A stretch of 64,000 nt of DNA from Aphis gossypii (taxonomy: Eukaryota > Arthropoda > Insecta > Hemiptera > Aphididae). This document shows positions 1 to 11,225 of the stretch, piece by piece. Below the pieces are notes generated by a model. That model saw nothing but the letters and a program-made list of their open reading frames with translations, was not told the origin of the DNA and made no database searches. The DNA lies in contig NW_026083099.1 of the NCBI RefSeq assembly GCF_020184175.1, positions 1 to 64,000 of the forward strand. The letters run 5' to 3'. Both the position numbers and the translations under genes were made by a program. Every line of letters starts with the position of its first letter. Positions within the stretch are counted from its first letter, which is position 1.

Positions 1-1106
1 GATTCTAAACCTCAAAATGTAAATAATTTCTTAGAAGATTTTGTTGAGGAAACAATAACTTTAATCCGAAATGGCTTAATTATTGGACAAAGACATTTTA
101 AAATAGAAATTGTTGTATTGTCTTGCGACACACCAGCCAGATCTTATATCAAAAAATGTTAAGGCCATGGAGGATTCTGCGCATGCGAACGTTGTGAAAC
201 TAGAGGCAAGACCATTAATAAAAAAAGGGTGTATCACTGTATCCCAGCATTAAGTCCAAATTACGTACCAAAAAGAGTTTTACGAGGCAACATCAACCTG
301 AGTATCATTTGATTAGTTTTTACTAATCAAAAAATGGGAGAACTTGGCTACTAGATTTACCAAAATTTGACCCTGTTAGATGTGTTTTTTTGGATTCTAT
401 GCATTTATTGTACCTTGGGATTATGAAGTGGATTTTACAACAATTACTCGGGACTAAGTTGCGTGTTAACCGTAAATGCAAACTTCATCGATGCAAAATA
501 CAAGAATTAAATTCAACTTTAAAGGTATTTGTAAAACTTAGCCACATTTAATTACTGGAAAGCAACACAATTCCGTTTTTTTTAAACTACTGTGGAGCTT
601 TAGTGCTAGTTAAAATTTTACCTAAAAAAATGTACAAGCACTTTTTACTTTTAGTTGTTGCATGTAGAATATTAAACGACCTTGAATTGTGTATTGAATA
701 TGTAAGTTATGCAAGAGAATTGTTGAGAAAGTTTTTTGAACTTCTTCCATCATTTTACGGTCCCGATTCCCAAATTATGAATAGTCAATAGTCATAATTT
801 AATACATTTGGCCGATGATGTTGTACATGAAAATATGGTTTTGTCAGCAATATCTGCATTTCCATTCGAAAATTTTCTGGGTAAGATTAAAAGGTTAATT
901 CGAGGAAGAAGTCGACCTCTTGAGCAGTTAGTTCGAAAAATGTCTGAGCAGAAATCATATCCAGAAGAGACTAAAAAGAATGGTATATATAAGAAAAAGT
1001 TGCTCATAATGAATCCTGACATTACACATAAAACTAAAGGAGAAATTAAAAGCATAATTTTACGTGAAGTTGAGTTAAATTCATCAAAACCTAACAACAT
1101 TTTTAA
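1..1106 (+). pseudogene. CACTA/TNP2-like transposase gene, 5' and middle part (interrupted)
   Basis: The translated pieces match a family of animal proteins related to the TNP2 plus DUF4218 proteins of plant CACTA elements. Visible landmarks are a CDTPARSYI stretch near 130, a CERC-type zinc ligand pair near 190, FLDSMHLLYLGIMKW near 390 and FPFENFLGKIKRLI near 860, which corresponds to the DUF4218 core. The frame is broken several times (in-frame stop near 161, later frameshifts near 310, 550 and 790), so it is dead. The 5' end lies outside the window. The reading frame runs up to a TTAA at 1103-1106, where a piggyBac element is inserted; the C-terminal part resumes at 4256. The second copy at 53336-56476 is the best guide to its structure. 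Family membership is fairly sure; the CACTA assignment is an inference from motif order, as no CACTA termini were found. Confidence 0.7.
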
Positions 1107-1124
1107 AACCCTTTATGGCATATA

Positions 1125-1140
1125 GTTGCATTCGTGCAAC
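1125..1140. repeat. Subterminal hairpin GTTGCA-N4-TGCAAC, first of three
   Basis: GTTGCATTCGTGCAAC is a 6-bp stem with a 4-base loop, 19 bp inside the left end. Copies lie at 1465-1480 (GTTGCATTGGTGCAAC) and 4099-4114 (GTTGCATTCATGCAAC). With flanking bases (ATATAG or CTATAC) the 1465 copy is inverted relative to the other two, so 1465 and 4099 form a subterminal inverted pair. They are candidate transposase-binding sites. Confidence 0.6.
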
Positions 1141-1664
1141 CGAATATATAATCATTTATAAATAACTAGATTTTTAAATTAAGTGATAATAAATCCTACC
1201 ATTATATTCTATGGGTAGTTTACTATAAATTAGTTGATACATATTTCATTATTAGTAAATTTTAGATTTACAAACATGGTTCAAATATCATAAGTCAGAT
1301 GTATGAATTATTATCGTGAGGCCATGTTTTTATCTTATCAATTTCGTTGTACACATATAGCCAAAATAAATATTTTGGTTAATAACATGTGTTTACTTTG
1401 GTAGAGTATTGTCGTTTCGGTTATTCGTACCAATTACAACGTCAAATTGATCGAAAAACTAATGGTTGCATTGGTGCAACTATACGCGTTCTGAATTCTT
1501 ATCACCTACTCACTACTGTGATAATCAGTCGTGTTGGTCGTTGCATTGAAATTTGAAACACAGTCACGACTCTTTATTTCGTAATATGTATTTTGTTTCT
1601 TTTGTTTGATTTGCTTTTTTCTTAAACATTTGGGTTTAAAAGTTTAAATTTTAAAATACTATTT

Positions 1665-3636
1665 ATGAATAGTAATAGTATTCAAAGTAGTAGTATTTTG
1701 CCTGATCATGAAATCGACGATATTTTGTTTGATATTCCAGACGAATCTGAAGACGATCTGGATTTAGGAGATTTTGATGAACAGTTAGTGGGTATGAGAA
1801 AGTAAAAGATTTTGAGAGTAGTAATGATCACAATTATTTATTTTCTCGATGAAAATGTGGAACTGTTTCAAAATGATGATAGTACTATTTTGATAAATGT
1901 TCCTCATTTACCACTAAATAATGATTAAAACAATGACATAAGTAACACTAATATAGAAGTTCTCAATACAAATATTGATTTATCTATATCCAACGATACA
2001 CCACCTGCATGTTCTAACCAATCTAATTCTCATAGACATTCTACTAAAAGAAAACCAACTTTTACTCCCATCACATCTGTTAAATGGTGCAAAAATTCAA
2101 TGGACTTGTCATCAGACAGTGTGAAATTTAAAGAGATTTGTGATCTACCAGTTGATATTTTATCTCTAACATCAACATTAGACTTGTTTAATTATTTCTT
2201 TACTAATGATCTACTTCGACACATTTGTGAAGAAACATTGATTTATAGTATACAAAAAGATGTCCATAAACCGTTAGCAATAAATGAAGTTGATTTAAAA
2301 AAATTCTTAGGTATTTATATCATGACAACTGTACATCAAAATACATCTATTAGAAAATATTGGTCAGAAAATGTAGGAAATTATATCATAAAAAGTACTA
2401 TGACAGTAAATATGTTTGAAAAAAATAAAACATTTTTTTCATTTTTCCGACAACCAGAATAACATTCTTGTAAATCAACCTGGACATGACCACCTATACC
2501 GTATACTTCCAATTTTAGAAACATTAAAAAAACGTTTTCAGTCTGTGCCATTGGAAGAAACATTGTCTGTCGATGAACAGTTGTGTGCTACCAAGGCAAA
2601 ACATTTTTTAAAACAATACATTCCAATGAAACCCCATAAATGGGGTTATAAACTTTATATTATATCAGGAGTGTCAGAATTTGCTTATAATTTAGAAATT
2701 TACAATGGTCAAGAGAATGATCCTTCTTTACGGTTAGATAATGAACCTGATCTTGGACCTAGTTCAAATTTTGTGGCTAGACTGGCCGGTGTAATCCCTT
2801 ATTATTTGAATTACAAACTGTACTATGACAATTATTACACTTCTATACCTTTGATGGTTTATCTAACAAAAATGGGTATTCATAGTGTTGGAACTGTGAG
2901 GAGAAATCGCTTAAAAAATGCTCTCCTACCATCTGATAAAACTATGTTTGCTAAAGAAAGAGGATAAATAGCTGAATGCACAGCAGTTATTCAAAAACAA
3001 AAAATAGGAGCCACTATGTGGAAAGACAATAAATTAGTAACATTATTATCCTCATATGCTGGTAAAAATCCAACCTCACAAGTAAAACGTTTTTTCAAAA
3101 AAGAAAAAAAATCAATAAACATCACTTGTCCATATGTAATAGAAGTTTACAATAAGCATATGGGCGGTGTTGATTTGTTAGATGCTAACATTGGGAGGTA
3201 CAAAATACGTATCAAATCCAGAAAATGGTATATGAAGTTATTTTATCATATGTTGGATGTAACTAACTCTTGGATATTATATAAACGTATCCAAACCGAA
3301 AATGGAAATAAACATATTATGAGTTTAGCTGATTTTAGAGAGGACTTAGCTGTGATATTATGTAAGCAGGGTAAACCAATAACTCCAAAAAGAGGTAGAC
3401 CTTTAGTACCTGTAAGTAATCTTACAGATAGAAAAATAAATATAAGTACAGTTCCACATGCGGTTTGTTTGGATGCGTCTTCTCATTGGCCTAATTGGGA
3501 TGAAATTATGAAAAAGTGGAAATTTCCCAGTTGTAAAGGAATTACTTTTGTTAAATGCAAAAAATGCAACAAACATTTATGTTTTACCAAAAACAGTAAC
3601 TGTTTTAAAAAATTCCATACTACTAACCTAACCTAA
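1665..3636 (+). pseudogene. piggyBac transposase (DDE_Tnp_1_7), broken
   Basis: The N-terminus from the ATG at 1665 is acidic (Asp/Glu-rich), as in this family, then stops after 46 codons. The catalytic region follows in pieces at 2100-2462, 2416-2967 and 3016-3636. The three catalytic aspartates are recognisable: SVDEQL (Asp codon 2572-2574), YYDNYYTS near 2825 and MGGVDLLD near 3165. The C-terminus (from about 3550) is the Cys-rich CKKC...C cross-brace finger typical of piggyBac. At least two frameshifts (in 1801-2100 and in 2416-2462) and a TAA at 2965-2967 break it. The last two parts are in the same frame, separated only by that stop. It cannot make a transposase as it stands. Confidence 0.85.
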
Positions 3637-4255
3637 CTAACAAACTGTATTGAATTTCATTTTTTTTTCTGTTTTGTTTCTAAATATTATAACAAAAACC
3701 ATAAAGGAAACATTTTATTTTTAAATTTTATTACTACAATGAAAATTTTCCAAGGCATATGAATTGTTATGTTCATAGGAAAAAAGTAGTTTTTGTTTTT
3801 TATTTTATATTACCTACACATAATAAGCATTACACTAAATAGGTATTAATTTTTTTATATTCAAGTTTTTGATATAGTATAACACTTGAGTTTATGTTAT
3901 TGTTATTTTTCTAAATAAAAAAATTTTAACTTTCATATTATTTGGTTTTTTTTTGTATTATAAATTAGTGTAGCTTGTAGATAAATTTAAGATAATTGAA
4001 TAATTTAAACATGCACTTTGGCTATATGCTTGTCTACTCTAGTTTGAAACATACTATAACGGTGTACACTGTACAATAGTATACGCCAGACGCATATAGT
4101 TGCATTCATGCAACCAGACTTAGGTTTGAGCTTTTGAAGTTGAAAAAAAGAAGTATGATTTTTTTAAGTATTTTTTCCTTATATTCCCAGAGTATAATGC
4201 ATAGAAAAAAAATCATTTGGTAAAAATAAAAAAAAATCATACAATTAAGGGTTAA

Positions 4256-4544
4256 ATTGAATTCTGGCAAGGTCTTTAGCATAGTAAGAATAAAGAAAAA
4301 ACAACATTTTTTTTTTCATGGGTTCATGTACACAAGTGTCATTGATGTTTTCAAATATCCATGCAATTCAACAAAAATTGGAATTATGAAGTTGGGAGGA
4401 TTGTGTAAAAATAAAAAAGTTGTTTTAATAGATGATATAAAAAAGAAATGTGTTCTTTTTGAAAATCGCAATCAGAGTTATGCAGTTACATTACTTCACA
4501 ATTCATTATATTATTACTATTATACTCTTTTTATAGCTATTTAA
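4256..4544 (+). pseudogene. CACTA/TNP2-like transposase gene, C-terminal part
   Basis: From 4257 the frame reads LNSGKVFSIV, then DVFKYPCNSTKIGIMKLGGL and CVLFENRNQSYAVTLLHN. This is the usual C-terminus of the TNP2-like family (a Y-x-P-C-x-S-x-x-G-I motif followed by a short end before LLH). It continues the gene fragment at 1-1106 in frame once the piggyBac element and one TTAA are discounted. Translation ends at 4544. About 290 bp downstream a DUF4806-type gene begins on the same strand. Confidence 0.65.
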
Positions 4545-4835
4545 CTATACTTTTAATGTTTAAGAAAATAGTTTTTATTGAATTTTCTCAGCTATTGTAA
4601 TTAAAATTATTTCAATCTCTTCAATTCAAATGTTTATTTATATTATTATTATAATATCGTTAATATTGTAGATAACCAAAAAAAAAAAAAAAATCAACAA
4701 GTTGAAGAGTAAAAGTTGTAAAGAAAACATTCAAAAGTGAATGTATTAGGTATACATATACTTTTTATAACTTAATTTACTTTTATATTATCATTTTTTT
4801 TATATATTATTAAACTATGCCATGGTTGGTTACAG

Positions 4836-5066
4836 ATATGGATTATAAGAAAAAATCAACACATGCTGTTATAAAATTTGACGAAAAACAGCCGACGGTA
4901 AAGATTGCATTTATCTCATACCCTTGTCATGACATATGTTGAGAATGGATATTACACAGTAAATACCAGATAAAAATATATGCAACAATTATAAGATGAG
5001 CAAAACTTTATCTTGCATAAAGAACCTGGAATAGGCTTTGGCATCAGCATAATTTCAGAGCTAGTA
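4836..5066 (+). pseudogene. DUF4806-family gene, 5' exon(s), split off by Gypsy insertion
   Basis: After an acceptor-like TTACAG at 4830-4835, an ATG at 4838 opens a frame reading MDYKKKSTHAVIKFDEKQP, resembling the N-terminus of DUF4806 proteins (a short strand-rich segment, A-V-x-x-F, followed by a conserved exon). A stop interrupts it after about 35 codons (near 4940). Exons of a DUF4806 gene in the same orientation reappear beyond the Gypsy element at 25432-26626, so the two parts probably belonged to one gene. The N-terminal match is weak; the family call rests mainly on the downstream part. Confidence 0.4.
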
Positions 5067-5329
5067 AGTAAGACTAATTAACTTAATTAGAATGGTATAC
5101 ATAATATTTGAGGGCACGATACGATTGCGCGTAATGGTTCCTTATCAGCGGTCCTTTTAAGCGTACGTTGCGCGGTTTTATATTATTTTTACTTTTAAGC
5201 AAAGTTGCCAATATAATAAGTCCATTGGTCCATGGTAAATCCGTTACGATAATAGTTAGATTATAGTAGATTGTAAATTAAAACTACTTATATTATGTAT
5301 GGAAATATTTTTAGTATATGCGAAAAACA
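5067..5329. other. Non-coding stretch before the Gypsy LTR, with one arm of an inverted repeat
   Basis: No gene is visible. A GC-rich patch near 5113-5190 contains ACGATTGCGCGT, whose reverse complement ACGCGCAATCGT is found near 25000 on the far side of the Gypsy element. These may be ends of a roughly 0.7-kb non-autonomous element that the Gypsy element later entered. Confidence 0.35.
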
Positions 5330-6014
5330 AGTAACGTGTAACGTACAATCAGTTGAATGATGTCGATTTGGAAAGGTTTTGTGAAATAATTGAACTCTCG
5401 AAATTATTCTAAGTGTTTTTTATTTAAAATTATTCTAAGTCCAATTAATTAATTTAATAAAACTTGTGAAAAATATTCTAAGTCCAGGAGACATAAAATA
5501 TTAAACTGGGTGACGTGAAGGTGCTTGCGCTAACTCTGGTGGATCACGTCTGAATTGTGCCTAATCTGGGCCCCCTTATATATCGTCCAGGGACTCCCGC
5601 GGTACCTTCAGGTCCCTGTTGGTCATCTGCACCTGCATCCGCTTCTTCCCACGCTTTGCGTTATCTGAACGATGTTGTGCCAATTTGTATCTATAATATT
5701 CTATCGGGTGGGTAATTACGCACCTAGTATATTCTACCGGGTGGGTAATACGCATCCACTTATTTCACCATAGCAATCATATAGCCATTATTTCTAGCGG
5801 GTAGAAAGCATACGTGTGATGATACCTTTTGATTAGTTATCTTTTACCTTCATTTTAGTCCCAAATTGTGGTCTATACTCGATCATTACTTGCTAACACT
5901 CGCCCTTAGCATAATTATGGGGATGTTTGTTATGCCCCCTAGCGTTGTGGTTATTGTCGGCTACAGAATGTAATTTATATATTATATTTAATATAAGTAT
6001 CAGAGCACGTTGCA
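5330..6014 (-). repeat. Gypsy LTR (3' LTR in element orientation)
   Basis: The segment aligns with 20324-24506 after removal of the hAT insertion, through the shared start GTAACGTG and shared end GAGCACGTTGCA. It is about 685 bp. It differs from the other LTR mainly by short length changes; around 5846-5873 three runs are each one base shorter than in the other LTR (24331-24361). Confidence 0.9.
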
Positions 6015-6023
6015 CCTCCCCAC
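6015..6023 (-). other. Polypurine tract of the Gypsy element
   Basis: On the minus strand the bases before the LTR read CGTGGGGAGG, directly followed by TGCAACGTG of the LTR. A G-rich purine run at this place is the expected primer site for plus-strand DNA synthesis. Confidence 0.65.
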
Positions 6024-6933
6024 GAAAAAAAAGGTTTATGTCTCAAAGACAGAAATCTTTCAAAGTTCAGTACAAAATAGTTAATTACAAATTATTACAA
6101 TATTATAGTGTTTACAATAATCGATTACAAGTCATTGATATAAGACATACATTACAATTCTCTGTATGCTTTTACATTTAAAGTATTTTCGTTATATAAT
6201 ATGAATATATGATGTATATGTTGTATATAATTTTGATTAAATATGGATGATTACACTTACAAATGGTTAAATAGTTTGATTAAAATTTTGATTATAATAA
6301 TTAATGATTATATGGTTAGATTAAATATTTGGTTATATAATTCTATGTTTTAAATATGTTGGTTAGTTTTCTTATAATTTATAATTGTGATTACAATAAA
6401 ATATAGTGTTAGTAAATAGTACAATATAGTGATTATAATTGATTTGATAATTCCAATAAAATATGTGGTTAGTATAATGTGTTGATTACAATAGTTTCTT
6501 ATATGGTAAATTAATTAATACAAATATATATTTTTTTTTTTTACTTATTAATATTTAGTAGTACAAAATCTATAAAGTTCCCCACAATTCAAATTATTTC
6601 CATATCCCAATAGTAACTTATTCGTACAGTATGTTTTCTTAAATCTAAGTGTATATATATATATTTATTATCATTCCAGTTTGTATGTTTTTTTTTATTT
6701 TATTTACTCAATCAAGATTCGCTGCCCATGGAATGACATACTAATCATTTGAAGTACGTCGTCCACATTGACAACAACCCTAATTGATTAATACGTTTAC
6801 TTGATCACTCTTTACTCATTGGGGATGCCATAGAATCCACCCCATCGATCATATGTCAAATGTTATGTCGATAGGTGTTTCGTACAGCCCCAACCACTTC
6901 GTTTTACCTGATCAATTCATTCTAGACATACAT
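6024..6933. other. AT-rich spacer inside Gypsy, no gene seen
   Basis: Between the polypurine tract and the last small ORF lies about 900 bp of AT-rich DNA rich in TGATTA/TGGTTA-like repeated words (about 6230-6510), which look like degenerate short tandem repeats. No convincing coding frame was found on either strand. Confidence 0.6.
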
Positions 6934-7239
6934 TTATCTACTGTAATTCAATATATCTCGTGGATTCTGTATTATTTCGAGGTAATAGTTTAATTCATAA
7001 CAGTATGGTTCACCAAATTCTCTGTCTAACGCCATATCATACAAAAATCTTTTGGCTGCCTCAATCATTTCCAATATAGTTTCATCCTCGTAAGGTACGA
7101 GTATATTTTCATTAGCGGTAACTATATGAAAATCAAAACAAGCTGTGTAATTATGCCATTCTCCCTGTGTTGGATTAATATGAAATTGCGTTTCTATGTT
7201 AAACGATATTGCCGAAGCTAATTGCTCCATTCTATCCAT
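6934..7239 (-). CDS. Small unrecognised Gypsy ORF (101 aa)
   Basis: An uninterrupted 101-codon frame begins with ATG (MDRMEQLASAIS) about 150 bp after the exonuclease-like gene on the same strand. The product is acidic with several aromatic residues (CFDFHIV, EPYCYELNYYLEII) and no membrane segment. I do not recognise the family. Its position among element genes and the absence of stops suggest it is a real accessory gene, but it could also be the decayed end of a longer gene. Confidence 0.45.
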   Translation of the reverse strand: MDRMEQLASAISFNIETQFHINPTQGEWHNYTACFDFHIVTANENILVPYEDETILEMIEAAKRFLYDMALDREFGEPYCYELNYYLEIIQNPRDILNYSR

Positions 7240-7391
7240 TATTGGTTATTATTTATTTCGTAGAGTTGATTTGTAATTTATAGAATTATGAATTTCTGAA
7301 AAAGAAATTTTACGTTCGTATTTCGATTATTAATGTAACCGTTGTTTTTTGTTTTATTACTACTTTTATTGTTATTGTTTATATATTTTTT

Positions 7392-8050
7392 TTAGAAATG
7401 TTTTATTAAATTTTCATATCGCTGTTTCCGTATCACATAATCAAATATACATTTAGTATACTTGACATCCATTCTCGGATCATGCGCATACGTAGTATGG
7501 TGTTTCTTTTTACATATTATATCATGGGTCTCTACTAAATTAAGTAGCCTTCCTGTTTTATTATATGTACCGATATCTACTTCGAAAATTATTTCTTTAT
7601 TGCCTAATTTTTCAAACTGAATATAGAAATTTATTAAAATACTTATCGTAGCACGTTATGTTTAACATAGGATAGTGGTCTAAATCTAATCTTTTTAAAA
7701 TATTTTTGTCCGAATGTCCGTTCCATACTACTATCACATTCTCTTTATTACCTCTACGTATATAACTGTCAATATATCCCTTATTCAAATTATTCCTGGT
7801 TGAACTCAAACTTTGTTGTAATTGGTCTAGACAAGCATCTCTCAGATCAGTTTTTACTCTGAACACTCTTTATCTCTCTTATTGCCACCTGAAGCTCCGT
7901 CTCACCCATAGGTCGAGCTTCTTCGTTAAGTGGTAGCAAAAGAGGTCGTCCCTCCAGTTTCCTGATCTTAAAACGGTCTAAGCTATTGGATATAGCTCCG
8001 GAGATGACAACCATGCTTGTCTTGTTTACCATTGAGAACTCGAAGTCCAT
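7392..8050 (-). pseudogene. DEDDh-type 3'-5' exonuclease-like gene inside Gypsy, frameshifted
   Basis: Three consecutive pieces on the minus strand (8050-7847, 7866-7612, about 7620-7392) carry the hallmarks of a DEDDh exonuclease in order. DFE (Asp 8045-8047, Glu 8039-8041) is motif I. A hydrophobic run ending NGHSDKN in the middle piece is motif II. HDPRMD (7467-7484), which fits H-x4-D, is motif III. The whole would be about 215 residues, a normal size for this fold. Two single-base frame breaks (around 7850 and 7615) make this copy non-functional. It lies between env and a small ORF, where Gypsy elements usually have nothing. DEDDh enzymes remove 3' nucleotides from DNA or RNA; its role here is unknown. 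The family call is an inference from motifs and spacing. Confidence 0.55.
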
Positions 8051-8252
8051 AATTATGAATTTATGTGTCTCTTTTCTGTATAATTAAACATTTTGTATTA
8101 GTGATTGTATTTCATATTTTTTTTTTACATTTAGTACATACTTATACATTTATGTGATTGTTAATAACTTATATTATTATTTTTAAGTTATATTATATTA
8201 TTAATATTATTCCTTATTATATCTAAATATCTATATATTTAATTTATACATT

Positions 8253-10201
8253 TTATTGTTCTTTCAGTAAGGGCGGCATATTACTTAGGGCTAGCCTATC
8301 TGGTGTGTCACCTAGTAGCTTTTCCTTAACCCCATTCCCTTTTGCCGATGACGTCATATGTATGACTTCTCTTTCTCTATTCGATATGTCGTTATCCGTA
8401 GTTCTTGCTCGGTGGCCTATGGCCCTCATAGTGGTCAGTTTGCATTTATAACTTATATATATGAATGCCAAAAGAAACATGGAGAATACTAACAATGCTA
8501 TAATTGCATACATCATTAATGAGTGGTTGTTACTTTGTACTTCCACTCCGGACTGTCTGAGTATTTCCTCGTCTATCATTCTTTCTACATCGTCTAGTGA
8601 GTGGGCCATTTCGTGTATGTTATCGAGTTTGCGTGCGTCGAACTTATGTCTATACTTTTCTATTTTAATGCCCTTGATACTGTTATTGATCTTATACGAT
8701 ATACTTCCTACTCCGATTTTAGGTATGAAATTTGTGAAATACTTTGTTTTGATCTCCCTTGTCGGATTTAGCACTACGTGTTCTGCATAAGCTCTACATT
8801 CCTGATTTAATTTAATTATCCCTTGATTTTTAATTTTTTCAATATATGGTTCTTGTATTCCCTGACACGTAATTGTTAATGTATCTTTCTTTGTTGTGTA
8901 TATCCATGTGTTGGCATACTTAAGTTTGTGGTATATATTTTTAGAAATAATGATTACTCCTGATTCACAATTTTGTGGTAACTGGTCTGGATTTTTAAAT
9001 AATGAAACTTCACACGGTTGTTCTTTTGATTCGTGTTGTATTGGTTGAATTCCGGGCAAATAGTAAAAGTTTCTGTCTCGGTACAGTGTAATAATTCTGT
9101 TTCAGTAAACGTTGTAAATTGTCTACGATTTTTAGTTATTCCTACATATTGGTATTCTGGTTTCAATACGATACTATGTGATTTGTTATCCGGTCGATCA
9201 ATGTCTACAGGATGTGGTATAGGTATGATTTTAAATAAAGTTAATTGCGTTTCCGTTATCAACGGTATTTTTATCAGAAACACTATTTGATCACCACTAT
9301 AAAATACTGCAATTTTAGTTATTTTTGTAAATTCATGTATTTCGCTAGGTAATGTTCCCATTGGTAAATTCAAGTTAAGTGGTAGGTTTAGTTTTACTTC
9401 TACTAGTTGTGCTGCAAGTTCTCGCGGTGTTACTAAGCTTGGGTGTAAAACACCTGTCCTAGCCGCGGTTATTATGGCACTTAAGTTTGGGTTTCGTTTC
9501 GAGTATTGTGTCATTAATGCTGTAAATATACTAAAAATTCTATTTGACAGTAACAAGGTTTCTAAAGTATACGTATTGTTTATTAAAGCTTTTATGTTTG
9601 TTTCTAAACTTAGTTGCTTTTGTCGTAACTCGTCATATAACTGGTTTAGTTTAGTTGAAGCACTGTTTATTCCTACTATTGAAGATTTGACTACAGTGGT
9701 CTGGTCTTTTATAACATGTATCATACGTTCATTTGTACCTTCGACTTTGTTTATGTGTTGCAAAGTTTCCTCCGCACATTCCTCATCACAAACTCCGAAT
9801 AAGGTTTTCATTGCCGAACCTATCATATTTACTAACCCTCTTTTCACTCTAGCACTACGTATGGTGGTGTGTTCCCCTGGTGACAAATATCTACCAATAG
9901 ATTCATACATTTGTTTCCGTTGGACGGATATTTCATTAAAAGTTGTTTTTAATACATTATCGTATTTTGAGCACATCTCCCGATCGGTCATATTTCCCTT
10001 ACAATGCTCGTCCATATTTCTTATTTCTAATTCTAATTGATAATGTCTTAAATCATAATCGCTTAACGGTATATAAGTTACGAGCTCCCAATGAGCTCCT
10101 ATTATTCTGATTTCACCTTGGTTTTCATAAAATATACTTGTTTCATTTTTAAATTCTTCTATGGTGTATGGCGACTGTCCTTGCGCCATCATTATACACA
10201 A
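8253..10201 (-). pseudogene. env: Envelope gene, baculovirus F-protein-like, frameshifted
   Basis: The first part (10201-8954) contains a furin-type site RVKR about 120 residues in, followed directly by a GLVNMIG fusion-peptide-like stretch and LFGVCDEEC, the arrangement of the F-like envelope of errantiviruses. Heptad-type residues follow. The second part (9059-8253, another frame) carries a membrane anchor near its end (MMYAIIALLVFSMFLLAFIY) and a short cytoplasmic tail. A single frame break near 9055 separates them. Upstream of the first ATG the frame stays open to about 10275 and encodes a hydrophobic segment that would suit a signal peptide, implying translation from a spliced leader. 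Function in active relatives is membrane fusion; this copy is broken. Confidence 0.8.
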
Positions 10202-10332
10202 AAACCTATATAATAATATGCTAATTAGACATATATTTACCTTAATTAATTTAATAGGCCATGTTACGTTATCATTATTTTATTACTTAAATATAATTTA
10301 TCTTATTAATTCTAACTAAATACTACTAGCAA

Positions 10333-11098
10333 TTAATTTTCATTTATTTTGTTAAAAATTTCCTCCGACGTTGTCCTCAGAATTTCTCTTCTCATGATCC
10401 AGCACATAGGTCTTGTATAGGGCTCATCACTTTGTATGATTCTCAAGAGGTCTGATCTCAAAGTTGCAATAGATTGCTCTATTACGTGAGGACTTAACGG
10501 GTAAGGCAAAAGTGCTGCCGCAGAGTGCACATGGTGGTCAAAGCAGGCGGGGATTTCCCTGTCCCCCACTAAGAAACAGTGTTTTTGGCGTTTTATTTTT
10601 CTACCCAAATTTTTAAGGAATCCGATTTTTAATTCCCATCTGCTAGCAAAAAAGCTCACGCTTTCCAACAAGTTCATGGTAGGCAACCACATGTGCGGCC
10701 TTCCATACGTTATCGGTGTCAAATGTATCCTTCGGTTTCCTTCACATCGGAAGTTGTCCAAAATACATTGCAGAGTACCGATTCCTCTGACAGCGTTTCA
10801 TGTGGTTCATGCCAATCCCAGCAGATTTCGTTATGTGCACCATATATGTGCGAGTACACAGGGTTTCTTTCAAACTCCATGCACCCCAGATACGTGTACA
10901 ACTGCATTTCCCCCAACATTTCATCTCCCTTATTTAACCGGAGAGTCACCAGACGTCCTCCTGCTGTTTCTTTTATTTCCAACCCGAATTCAGGAACTAC
11001 GTCTAATTGTGCATTTTCCACCAATGGCACTATGCGCCTATGCCCTTCCGTTGTCAGATATATTACTTCAATTTGTCGGCTCCTATAATATAGTTTAA
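10333..11098 (-). pseudogene. Unrecognised Gypsy ORF between glycoprotein-like gene and env, frameshifted
   Basis: Two overlapping minus-strand frames (about 11125-10719 and 10761-10333) appear to be one gene of about 250 codons broken by a single frame change near 10740. The product is soluble-looking, with many Trp, His and Cys residues (ICWDWHEPHE, ACFDHHVHSAA) and a basic stretch (GRKIKRQKH). No ATG was found at the start, so it may be made from a spliced message like env. I do not recognise the family. The codon pattern and lack of stops outside the break argue that it was a real gene. Confidence 0.45.
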
Positions 11099-11225
11099 CT
11101 CTTATAGTACGTTTTGGTTATTAGTGTAAAATTTGAAACTAACTACATTTGTATCTTAATACTAAAATAAATCTAATTTACTATCTTTATTCATGTTTTT
11201 TTTTATTTTTTTCCTTATATATTTT

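Larger units (their letters stand above)
1107..4251 (+). mobile_element. piggyBac-family DNA transposon, inactive copy
   Basis: A piggyBac transposase is flanked by TTAA at 1103-1106 and TTAA at 4252-4255, the target site used by this superfamily. The right end reads AAGGG before TTAA, and the left end has AACCC after TTAA, so the CCC/GGG terminal signature is present though offset by two bases on the left. Joining the flanks across one TTAA restores an in-frame codon run of the interrupted CACTA-like gene, which fixes both ends. A 16-bp hairpin motif occurs three times near the ends. The transposase carries frameshifts and stops. Confidence 0.8.

Noticed and set aside
5927..6181. 84-codon plus-strand ORF across the LTR edge
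   Set aside because: It straddles the LTR boundary and internal sequence on the non-coding strand of the element.
9474..10040. Plus-strand 188-codon ORF antisense to env
   Set aside because: The env frame on the minus strand has a furin site and fusion motif; the antisense frame is a by-product.
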